Below, piece after piece: positions 1 through 10,900 of a DNA stretch of 64,000 bases. The notes beneath the pieces were generated by a model. The model was not told the origin of the DNA. It did not search any database and saw only the letters and a program-made list of their open reading frames with translations. Made by a program: the position numbers and the translations under genes. The DNA is from Patiria pectinifera (Eukaryota; Echinodermata; Asteroidea; Valvatida; Asterinidae): the NCBI GenBank assembly GCA_029964075.1, contig CM057140.1, positions 8,884,643 to 8,948,642 on the forward strand. The letters run 5' to 3'. How positions within the stretch are numbered: position 1 is the first letter of the stretch; every line of letters begins with the position of its first letter.

Positions 1-204
1 TGGCACATGAAATTTTTAAACTACCATATCTCAGAGACAAAACATGCATTTGCAATCATTTTTTTCGTCACTTATGTTTAAAGATCTATATTTTAATACC
101 ATTAAATTGAATTTTTGAAATATGCTCAACAAGTAGGTGAAAATTATTATAAGATGGAATGCGGCACCCGCTGCTATGTACATCAGATTCGAACCGGCCA
201 ACCG

Positions 205-335
205 ATCCCGTTAGCTCGGTGGTGGAGTGGTAAGACATCTGCACTAGAAAGCAGGAGGTCGTGGATTCGAGTCCCACCCGAGTGATTTTTTCCAACTTTC
301 ACTCGGGAGGTAACACACTGAGTATACAGTGTTTA
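205..335 (+). repeat. tRNA-derived SINE fragment
   Basis: A tRNA-like head carries A-box-like GTGGAGTGGTAAGAC and B-box GATTCGAGTCC, with a CCGAGT tail. The acceptor stem is imperfect, so this is not a functional tRNA gene. The arrangement of head and tail (CTGCACTAGAA, then a CACTGAGTATACAGTG-like stretch) recurs at 45413. Confidence 0.6.
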
Positions 336-492
336 AAACGTCGGTGAAGGGCAAAAGCTAATTTGATAGGTGAAAATTGCTGTCAAAAATGGGTTTCCTT
401 CTTTTTGCACCCCCCTGTAGTGGCATTACTAGGTCCTCAGTGTAAATTAATTTTTTTTAACCTTTTCCCCCTTATTTTTGAACCCCTTACAG

Positions 493-1862
493 ACAGTTAG
501 TTTTCAACCATCGTCAAGCCTTACGTGAACAACTCCAAAATGAGACAGACCCAGCTATGGCCCTTCACCTAGCCGCAGTACTTGCCTTCCAGAATAGCAC
601 ACAGTGTATGCTGCATGCACCGGGCAAGTGAGTGTGGCCAAGGCTAGGTTCAGGCTAGACAGCGGATCTGCCTAGACCAGTGCATCCATTTGGCTATTGT
701 TTTAGGGTTGTTTTTTAATGGTTTCTCATCGGCCAAAGACTGAGTGAAAACCATTTATCATATCAAACTGCATGTAGCTGTCACAGGGATGGAACTGAGT
801 TTATAGAGCACCAGCCAATTACTCTGGTGGTCACCACAGGTTGGAATCTTCCTTCCTTCCTTGAAAGTTCAACCTCATATGTATGAGGAGAAACGCACTG
901 CCAGAAACACCAGGGTGAACCCCTATTCTTAGCGATAAGTGTTACTAGGTTCATTTACGTGCATTATACAACGCACGGGACCTACCGCTTTACGTCTCAT
1001 TCAAAGGACGAAGCAGTAGTGGCTAGGTGTCTTGCTTAAGGACACAAGTGTCATGAGTCAGGGTTCGAAGTTAGCGGTAGCCCGCTAGCCAAATGCTAGT
1101 CAAAACAGCGGCGGGCTAGTCAAACCTTTTCTTAAGTAGCCCGGCTGGCGAGTGAAAAATTATTGGGATACGGCAAAGATGAACGTACAGGAAGAAATAA
1201 ATCACTAAATTCAGAAAGAAAACCCCATGTGTCTGATTTTATCAACTGTTTTAAAAGGTTAAGTTATTAGATCTGTTTATTAAAAACATGGACAAACTTG
1301 CCTCAGAATTGAGCCTAAAAATACACCATTTTGTATTTGAGATAAGAAAAACAATGCGGGCTAGTGAAAATGCCCGCGGGCTAGTTAAGAGTCCTTTTCA
1401 GTAGCCCGGCTGGCTAGTGAACAAAAAAGTTAAGGTCGAACCCTGCATGAGTGGGACTCGAACCCACACTCTGCTGATCAGAAACACCAGAGCTTGAGTC
1501 CGGTGCTCTTAAACGCTCGGCCATGACACTCCACTATATTTCTGTTCGTTCTTATTATAACTGATGTGTGTTTGATATTTGATTCATTTCTCAGGCTTGT
1601 CCCTCAACTAATCTCCTTCTTACAAACCCACCTGGCTTCCACAAACTACTCCTTGCTGCTGCGATACCAGGGCCTGGTCCAGAAACACCTGGGTCTGAGC
1701 CGAGACCGAGACCAGCCTTCGGACAACAAGAGTCCCACAATGGATGGAAATAAAGCAGAGGAGGCATTGTCGGACGTCGCAACGCAGCTCGAACTCCTGC
1801 TGCCGGATGTGAAAGAGATTGCACTTGCGAAGAAAAATGCAAATGCTGCAGCTGAAACGTAG
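493..1862 (+). CDS. UFL1: UFL1 (E3 UFM1-protein ligase 1), C-terminal two exons, partial
   Basis: UFL1 is the E3 ligase that transfers the ubiquitin-like protein UFM1 to targets, mainly at the ER membrane together with DDRGK1/UFBP1. Only the C-terminus is in the window. The penultimate exon runs from about 493 (or 497, since two AGs are possible) to 627, with donor GTGAGT. The last exon is 1595-1862 after TTTCTCAG and ends in TAG. The split codon AA|G restores Lys. The joined translation contains [21 protein letters not shown] followed by [13 protein letters not shown] and [14 protein letters not shown]. This resembles the end of animal UFL1 as I recall it (STHSMLHAPG, VPQIIAFL, LLVKYQGLVVKQL). 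The final residues ([21 protein letters not shown]) look like the helical tail. Upstream exons lie to the left of position 1. The intron between the two exons is full of nested repeats (890-1532). Confidence 0.85.
890..1532 (-). repeat. tRNA-Leu-type SINE, interrupted by a DNA element
   Basis: Read on the minus strand, 1532-1446 is a tRNA-Leu(CAA)-like head (ATGGCCGAGCG, GACTCAAGCTCTGGT, GTGGGTTCGAGTCCCAC). The body continues at 1058-890 (TGTCCTTAAGCAAG, then the GACGTAAAGC and CACCCTGGTG blocks also present in the SINE at 59620). The two parts are separated by the insertion at 1059-1445. It lies in the last UFL1 intron. Confidence 0.7.
1059..1445. mobile_element. hAT-like non-autonomous element inserted in a SINE
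   Basis: Perfect 10-bp terminal inverted repeats CAGGGTTCGA/TCGAACCCTG bound 387 bp. They are flanked by a perfect 7-bp duplication, CATGAGT (1052-1058 and 1446-1452). The inside holds imperfect direct copies of GCGGGCTAGT and TAGCCCGGCTGGC near both ends. There is no coding capacity. The CAGGG terminus suggests hAT, although hAT normally gives 8 bp. Confidence 0.75.
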
Positions 1863-3299
1863 CCTTTAAGCATCCGACACAAATTTCTATAGAGTCTGGA
1901 ATGTTAGATAGGCCTACATGTGATTTTGCTTATAAACCAATTTCATAATGTATACAAAACAAAAAGTTGTGGTTTTCTTTTTTTCTGCCGACAGAACCAC
2001 TGTCCATTTCACACATACTGCAAATTGTAAGCATAGAAAAGAATATGCTAAGTTCAATGACAGGATTTACTTGGGAAAAAAATAATGCAACAGTAGAAAT
2101 GTACATGCACGTACAAGATACAGCTTTGAAATGTGGTTACATTTAGCATGACATTGCTCTTTTGTAGCTTCTTGAAGTTGGCTGTTGGTCCTTAGAAAGA
2201 ATCTTAAGAGTTTATCTTTTGCAGCTATCCAAAAAGTAACTGATGAAATTATAGTTGAAAAGCATACTCTCTGTGAAATTATTCTTGAAGAAAACACTAA
2301 AAGAAGGTAATTTCCAAAGAGCATAAAGAGCATTTTAGGAAATTTCCTTAAGTAATTTGTGTTTAATTCGGCAAAGCCGTGGTGGGTGCGCACGCAAACG
2401 TTGCAAACACATGCGCGGGTTGTTATAATTTGTCGGTTCAGTGCGTGACATCGCGTAGCTGCAATCGGCTGAATGAGAACATGTTCGGGACGCTGATTTC
2501 GGGCCCAATTCAAAACGTGACTCTGCAACTTTTGAATTGAAATCAAGATCCTAGAATATTGTTTTCTCGGAATATACAGCATTCATTGAGCTGAAACTTC
2601 ATCAGGTTAGTTGTTATGCACCCTTCTTTAGATTATGAGCACTTTTGTTGCTTCAAACGACAAAAATGCACAAATGACAAATGATGTATCGGTACTCTAC
2701 CAATAAGGATATTGGTGATTTTATTTAATTTTGTTTAAGCATTTCAAAGAACCTTATAAGCCCATTTGCTTTAATTTATGACACAGGCAAGTTCAAATGA
2801 ACAAGAATGCTCAGCCCTCTATAATGGCCACTATTATAGAATCGGACATTCTGTTTTCTGCAAAAATAATCAATTTTAAAAAAAAAAATTGAAAAGAGGG
2901 TGATATTAACTTAATTAATTTACAGTACAAGAGCTTTAAAGTTGGTGTGTACGTGCTTTTTTGATGTGGCACCTTGAAAAATAGATTTTCAAATTGAATT
3001 GATAATTTTCTAGCATTACAACAGTTATGAGACATCGAGACACCACACGAAAAATCGGCCCATGACAAGTAATCAATTAATTCATTTCAACTTTTGAATT
3101 AAGAACGGGACGCTCCAAATTTGTTACATGTGCGCAATATCTGAACTGGAGCGCACCATTCTAAAAGCAATTTTTAAAACTGTTTACAGGCCTGCAAAAA
3201 CAAACAAGCAAATTTATTTGTTACAGGGCATTGTATTCCTTTAAATGTCGCTTGGAAAAGAAAATTGAAATTTTGAAAAAAGCACGTAGATACCAACTT

Positions 3300-3650
3300 T
3301 AAAGGGAAGATACAACATTTGCAAACATCACAAAACAAAATGATCAAATTATCACGAAATACCTTACTGGATTATTAGGGAATGACAGTCTAAAGCATCC
3401 TGTAAAATTGTGGCTCCTGGTGTGCTGACATTTTTCAAGACATATGCTACTTTTCCAATGTTGGTCGGCCGACCAGCGTTGGAGAAAACTGGTTATTTTT
3501 CAAAAACTGCTCCGAATTTTCATAATTAGTTATTCCGCATTTTTTTTGCGATTGATTACACACCTGTGAAGGAGTACAAGTCTGCTAGACTGATTCTCTG
3601 ACCTTACAATTCCCCAAAGTCTATAAATTGCTCCGTTTCATCTTAATTGG
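3300..3650 (+). repeat. Dispersed repeat, copy 1
   Basis: This stretch is similar to the reverse complement of 15880-16145. Shared blocks include ACAACATTTGCAAACATC, CATCCTGTAAAATTGTGGC, GGTGTGCTGAC and CACACCTGTGAA. It contains a local palindrome, TTGGTCGGCCGACCA. The family is unidentified. Confidence 0.5.
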
Positions 3651-4835
3651 GGTCAGGGAATCAGACTGCAAGAACATGATTGGTTTTTTTGTTTTTCCAG
3701 CATCTACGAACCTAAACCATGAAACAAGTCATTTTAACAATATTTGCTTTAACTAATCCTCCAAATCCATTTATTTCTGACAAAGCAGCAAAAACAAATG
3801 TTGTACATTCCCTTTAAGGGCTTGGGTCAAATTTATTTCAGTTGTGTTTATTTTATCCTGCTTAGGTATTTATATTTTTTGGGGGGGAGGGGGTTAGGGA
3901 ATTAGGGGAATCAAGAAAAAGAATCAGTTTTAATCAAAGTTAAATTCTAGGACTTATTAAAAGTCATAAGCATTCACATTGATTTGTGAATTTGAAAAAA
4001 AATTACTTCAGTGGGTGTTGTCAGTAAAACATCATGCATTGAACGAATAAACTTTGACAGAAAAAAAAAAGATACACTGAGTCAGAATTGCTCAACTTGT
4101 AATTTTTTTCTAGTATTGGTGAATTCTTAATGGTTGTATTAAGTTAGTTGGGGAATGGCTTTTAATATAAATGCTGTACTTTCTTTAATGTGTTGCATTG
4201 CCATTTTTGTTTTGGTCTGTCTGCTTGCTTTGGGGATTTTTTTTTGGGGGGGGGGATTGGCGAATAGGAACCATTTACATATATTCACGCTTTATAGACC
4301 CTTCTCATAGACTGCCATCTTGGTAGTACGTGTGCATGAGTGAAAAAAATGTTTTAATACGAGTGCATGTTGCTTGACATTTCTTCGAAAACGGCACAGC
4401 CGATGTGCGTTACAAAAATTTGACCTCCCAAAATGCTGATGCACGGGACATTAAGTTTGGTACAAGCCTCCAATCCCACCATACTTTTTTTCTATTTAAA
4501 AAAGACAGAATTACAATAGGCCTACCTGAAATTTTTTATCATGAAGAATGAAGCTATTACAGGAATAGGGTCAAAAATTGGGACCCCTAAAATCCACCAC
4601 TAAATTAAGTGCCCCCCCCCCCCCAAAAAAAAAGTGAGTAAAAGTATGCCAGTATTATTGCTTCCAAAAAAGAAAATGTTCACAAAATAGGAAAAAATTG
4701 TATACTAAATCTACATTTAGAAATTTTCAGGCGAACAAACGTCTGATGATTATTTTTAAAACTAGCAAAATTTATGCCGAACATGCACACCCCTTTAATC
4801 TTTTTCATTTGTGTCAGCAGTTCCCTTTAATGTTT

Positions 4836-4849
4836 GTATACATAGCAAC
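4836..4849 (+). promoter_or_regulatory. RFX X-box-like motif upstream of PPIL6
   Basis: GTATACATAGCAAC lies about 93 bp before the PPIL6 start codon. It matches the X-box form GTHNYY-AT-RRNAAC at all but one position (A in place of a pyrimidine). RFX factors bind X-boxes in promoters of ciliary genes. PPIL6 is expressed with ciliary genes in vertebrates as I recall. One imperfect match could be chance. Confidence 0.3.
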
Positions 4850-4941
4850 CAACTCAATGATCTGGCATCCGCCGCGCTCTGTCCCAAGTTGCGTTCCATA
4901 ACGTTACGTGCAATGCTGTCTGAAACCAGACGAATCTCAAA

Positions 4942-7900
4942 ATGGCGACCTCCAAGCAACTTCAACTTCGTGTGGTGGGATTGGTGCCCGATCCCAGCTT
5001 CCATCAGGCCAGAGCATGCGCTCAGGTTTGTTCAGAATTGTTCATTGTTAGCTCGGCTTTCATAAGCAACAATATACTCGTCAAATGGTTTCACTAAATT
5101 ATTAAAATCCGGGGGATTGTGGAGTTTAGGACCCCGCCGATTAACGTTAATAATGTCACTCAGCGTGTGTGGTCAGCGAGTTAAAGTGACACGGTCATAC
5201 TAAAAAGCGTCAACACAGCGTCAACACACTCCAAAGCGTCAACACAGCGTCAACACAGCGTCAACACATCCAAAATGCATTAAAAGTGACAAAAGCAGTA
5301 TGTAACCCATAGAGTATGGTCAGAAACAAGATTTTGGCTTAAAACTAATAGGTTAAACGTCTGAAAATTTTGATTTTCAGTTCAAGAAAATTGGCTCTCC
5401 GTGCCACTCCGAAATCGGCTGCCATGTTGCCTCAGTGGTGCGGACCATACCATTATGCTAATGGGTGATAGCGTTCTACAATAAACCAACAGAGAGGGCG
5501 CGGCCGGCCAATACCAAAAGATGTCCATTTCAATAAAGTAAATGAAACATAAACACAACTCACAAAATAATGATCCACCACTCCGATCCTCAGTCGTCAC
5601 AGATATGATATCCCTCTGTTGTTTATGACAAGATAATGTCATTACCTGTACACCGTACCCCTACTTGAAATGGTGTAGTCCAAGCTTTGCGCGAAGTCAA
5701 GACGGCGGACAACGGCCGTGCAAGCGAAAGGTCATTTTTTTTCGCGTGGAAATACTATATTTTTAACAAGTAAGTGGAAACTCAAGCCAATGGAAATTCT
5801 CTTTTATTCTATGCTTTACAATTATATACCATTTTTGTTAATTCAGAATGTGTTATGGATGTGTTGACGGTGTGTTGACGCTTCTGTCATGTGTTGACGC
5901 TGTGTTGACGCTTTTTAGTGCGACCCAAGTGACACAGTGTTACACAGTGTTGAATCAATTAATGTAAAGACAGTGGGGTCTGCATACTCCTAGAACTATG
6001 AGGCTCCGCGTGAGCGGAGCCTCAAGATCAAGAAGCCCGCAAAATTGCCTGCAGCACAAAACACTAATAAAGTACAAAAACGTCCATCAAAATGCAGCCA
6101 TTTCACACAGAACCGCTGCACAGTTTGCCCCTATACTCCGTACTTTATCTCTTGACATACTCACGTATCTTGTGCGGAACTAACATAGGTGGATTCTGTC
6201 GGTTTTTAGGCCAAAATGATGAAAAATATGCCCTTTCCGCACTGAGCCAACCTGACACTTGAAACGTGCACGCATATGATCGAGCGATGATTTTCGGTTC
6301 GCTCGGAGCGCCGTGAAGTGCAGTACATGCACTTGTACGCATGCACATACTATCATTTCGCATGTACCGTACCCCGGGCGCGCTCCGAGCGAACCGAAAT
6401 CATCGCGATCATATGCGTGCACGTTCAAGTGTCAGGTTGGCTCAGTGCGGAAAGGGCATATTTCATCATTTTGGCCTAAACCGACAGAATCCACCTATGT
6501 TAGTTCCGCACAAGATACGTGAGTATGTCAGAGATAAATGCAGTATAGGGGCAAACTGTGCAGCGGTTCTGTGTGAAATGGCTGCATTTTGATGGACGTT
6601 TTTGTACTTTATTAGTGTTTTGTGCTGCAGGCAATTTTGCGGGCTTCTTGATCTATGAGGCTCCGCTCACGCGGAGCCTCATAGTTCTAGGAGTAGGGTC
6701 TGCAAACTTCAAATGCTGTGCTTAAAACTGTTGAACATAACATTATTTGCGGGTATAGAGGCCTATGTTTCTAACTTGCATTCTTCAACCTGAAACTAAA
6801 TGCAAACACTAGCTGACTAGTTTCTGAGTGAAGTGGCTTTTTTGACGTGAAGTTTTGCATCATTCCAATGGAATTGCAAGATATAAAAAGGTGAAACAGA
6901 GCAATTCAGGAGCTCAATAGATTACATGTGCAATACGTAGTCTAGGTCCTGGGTTAAATCCTTCATGAAGAGAATTTTTTATTTAATTTTCCCGAAAGAT
7001 ATCTCTTTTTTTTCTCCCATTTTATGATTTAGGCCCGGCCCTTTTTGACTTAAAATCAAATCCTACTAGTACAATTTTGGCCTACACCTATTTAAAGGAA
7101 ATCCTTCTAGGCTTAATTCTGATTCTTTTTAAAAAGATTATTTTGAAATATTGATTTTGACAGTATTTTGTTACTGTTAGTTTTTCTTCTTAAATCAACA
7201 CAAACATTCATTTATAAATTTTCTATTTTTTACCGTTATAAAAAGGAAGTGACGGTCCAATTGTTGAAATGATTGGACACTATAGGAAGCACTGTTGTAT
7301 AATATCCAATGATTACTTCATGATAGGATCTGTATCAGAGCAACCCAGAGAAGTTTGCCACACCAGACATCCAGGGCCTTCTGGAGTTTGAGTGGGAGAT
7401 GTATCTACGTGAAGAGAGGAAGAAACTGCGAGGGGAGACCTGGGCGTTTGAGGACAAGGCTGTCGCTTACCTCGATGGAGATCTCATTGGTAAACGCTAC
7501 ACTCAACGAGGGGCAAACATTAACGGGTAGCACAGGAACAGAGTACCGGGTACCGTATTGAAAAAACTACGGGTACCTGGGTAACCGTTAGCCCCATAAA
7601 CGTGGCCAATTTACTGGACTACCTCCGTAAATAAAGGCCACACTTCCACCATGTACAAAAACATGTTGAACTTTGTCAAATTTTGATTTTCACATTTAGG
7701 CTTAGTTTGTAGGGGTTTTTGCTTTACTTTTTTATAGGCTAATCAGAAAGTGCTGCCTTTTTCAGATGTCTATTTTTTTTGTGAAATTTTCAGATTTTTT
7801 TGCACACGTTTGCGTATCAAAATTTCAACATGAAATTTCACGAAAATTAGACATCTGAAAAAGGCAGCACTTTCTGATTAGCCTATAAAGAGGGCGAGTA

Positions 7901-10900
7901 TGCTTTTAAAGCAAAATATACTACAAACTATGCCTAAATGTGAAAATCAAAATTTGACAAAGTTCGACATGTTTTTGTACATGGTGGAAGTGTGGCCTTT
8001 ATTTACGGAGGTAGTCCAGTAAATTGGCCACATTTATGGGGCTAGGTAACCATTAAAGAAACCCAATCTACAAATTCAAATCTGGGAAGTTGCTTTTCAG
8101 ATTGTTCACAAAGGTTCTACCTCGTCAATACGGCTAGATAGGGTACCGGTATATACAGTGAACTCTAGTTATGTGGTGAAATCCCCAACTTTCGCAAGCA
8201 TCGTAGGACGTGAAATTGGTTTTGGTTTTCCATGTATCGTGTTTTTCATTTTGACATTTTCCCACTGACATTCGAAACATTTTTTTTTTTATTGACTGAA
8301 AAATTACCATAGAGCTAAATTAAATTACTAGAGCGCTAACTCATGTACAAGTGATGCCTTCTGGGCACATTCATGTTTGTGCACAAACCTGTGGAGAACT
8401 AGAAATTTTGTACGTATTTTGTACGTCAATTTGCATATCTGCTTTTGTATTCCATACCGGTGCGTCATCGAAGCCGATACGCCAAAAACCGAAACGCATG
8501 ATCAGCAAATGAGCGTGTCATTTTGCTCTATGCAAACAGCACAACGCGTGTGTGTATCCGCTGCAGCCTTGATTAAGCGTGGTGGTTTTTTTTACCGTAA
8601 CACGCGTAAGAGGTTTGCGTATGTTGCTCTTGCGTGTTACATTTAGAGTACACTTTCAAAATTCAATCCATCTAATTTCATTATGTTCTACAAACACGCA
8701 CATGAATTCAAAATGTCTGTGCCAAGAGCGGCTTCAAAGCATCTCCGCGCGCAAGAATGAGGAGTTAGTGCTCTAGTAATTTAATAGAGCTCCATGGAAA
8801 TTACTAAGTAATTTGTAAAGTTGGTTACGGGTACTCGATTCCATAATCTGGAACTGGTTCCTGACATTAACGGTCGGGTACTCGAGTGCCTGGTTCTGAT
8901 GCACAGCCCTACACCCAACCTGAAAATTATCCATTTCCTGAGATCAGAGAATTATTATTCAGTTGTAAGCAAATTGGCTTTCTAGATGTAACAAAAAAAC
9001 AAGTTGGTAAAGAAGTTTAGATAACTTTTGCTGATGTTGTGACCTTTTCTAGTGGGGACACATATCTTGTTACTCAAACTTGACCTTTGGTCTCCCCTGA
9101 CTCATACATGATCCAAATTGATCGATGTGACTTGGACTTGAACTCAAAGTCAGGGCATCGGTGTCGGGTTTTGAGAAATCAAATGCAACTCTTGACATAT
9201 GTTTGTGTTTTGTTGTAGGTGGGCCAACGGACCTGGAGAACTGGGCCACAGAGCATTGGAAGTATCAGCCATGTTGGCCACAGGACCTCTATGAGGCCCA
9301 TGCCGAGGTGGCTTACAAAGATTACCTCAATGCCACTGGGGTAAGACAATTCAAACTATGATTTTGTTTTTTCTCCTTTAAAACAGCTGTCCGTCATGTC
9401 CATACATTGTGACGTCAAAACTTTTGTAACTGTAACGGCTGGTTTATTGTATGAAAATTTGACGCGATATCATCTTACTCGTGGTTTATTGTTGTCGCTG
9501 AAACACCAGCGAATGGTTGCTGGAGGACACTGGCAATGTTGCTACAGAGTTCAAATAATTGAACTTTGACGCGGTCGCTGACTTCACTTTTTATCATTAA
9601 ACCAATCCGATTGCTAGTCTATGTATGATATCTGATCAGATTCACTGATTAATTGTGCAAGACAACCGCCTCTTTGACCTCTAGATTTTGACCAATCAGC
9701 AGGCGCTTTGTATATTGGGTCTTCGGTCATTAATTCACCCGTTGTTGGGTCATAGACATAGAACAATAAAACTTAGACATGTCTAGGTTTTATCTATACG
9801 CTGTGAATTGAGCAAACAAAGGCTGCGGTCAAGCGTTCTGCATTATGTTAGGCGATACGCAATATGCGCGCCAAGCTTGTCTAGGCTTTATAGATCCATA
9901 ACCGGCCGTTGTTGTATTACAAAAACACTGCATTCCAGTGGACCAATCAAAAGTTAAAGTTAAGTCCAGATTTCGGAATGAAATGACGATTTAGCAAAGT
10001 CGACTCCGATTGGTTGGCACGCAGGGTCCCATATAAATCTGCATGCTTGGATATATCAGACATCAGACTGGAGACTGGGCTCTATGGGCAACAGGTGATA
10101 CCGGTGCAAATACGGCACAGATATTATTGAACAAAAATGGACGACCGTGATGTAGACTTAGGAACAAAGTATCCATCCTTTGGCAAGCAATTTGCAGTTG
10201 TTCAACTTGTGTTGTATTTTCCTTCAGCATACGTTTGTGTACCTGGATGTTTCTATCAATGAAGAGCCAAAGCAGAGGTTACTCTTTGAGGTAAGGCCTA
10301 AATATTTGAATTGTTTGCATTCTCAGTAAACCTATCCATTCGACCCCATCCACTGCGCACGTGGGCAACAACACGTGCACCTCTCCAACGCCTCGACAAT
10401 GTTCCAGCTACACATGACATATCATACAAATAATGAATGTTTGTGAGTGCAATGGTAAGAATAATTTTATGAGGTGACAGATGAATGTTCCATTGTCACC
10501 GAATTAAACTATTCTTTCCATAGCACGAATGTGAAACATTCATTATTTGTTTTAGATAACACCTGAATAAATCCTTGTCATCTGATTGGTTGACTTGTGA
10601 ACTGGAACTTACATCAAAGTTTTGCTTTTTCAGATGGCAAAACTGGTGGTTCACTTCCAATATCCGATTTATTCAAAACCGTTCGACAAGCTGAGAACTA
10701 GCCAGCATGTTCAATTTATCTCGGTTTAAAACTATGCCACAACTAAGTTCAGAACTTTCATATCCGATTTTTTTTTAAATGTCCTTGACAAGTTCAGAAC
10801 TACCAAATTCAAATGCATCCAATCGTTTGGCAGCATATCTTATTTGCGATATTTCTGTTAGGAGAACAAATGGACATTCTCACATGCCATCCGCCAATTT

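Larger units (their letters stand above)
1863..4941. other. UFL1-PPIL6 spacer
   Basis: About 3.1 kb between the UFL1 stop and the PPIL6 start. It contains the UFL1 3' flank, AT-rich sequence, poly-G and poly-C/poly-A runs near 3880, 4245 and 4611-4635, and one copy of a dispersed repeat (3300-3650). No coding exon was recognised. A 171-codon minus-strand ORF at 2067-2582 has no recognisable domain. Confidence 0.6.

Noticed and set aside
205-335. Possible functional tRNA genes (also at 1446-1532, 45413, 59620, 62830)
   Set aside because: B-boxes are good, but acceptor stems or D-arms do not pair properly and SINE bodies follow. They are read as SINE heads or pseudogenes.
2067-2582. 171-codon minus-strand ORF, the longest single ORF in the window
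   Set aside because: It lies in the UFL1 3' flank, has no recognisable domain, a random-looking composition and no splice or promoter context. A chance ORF is likely in this much sequence.
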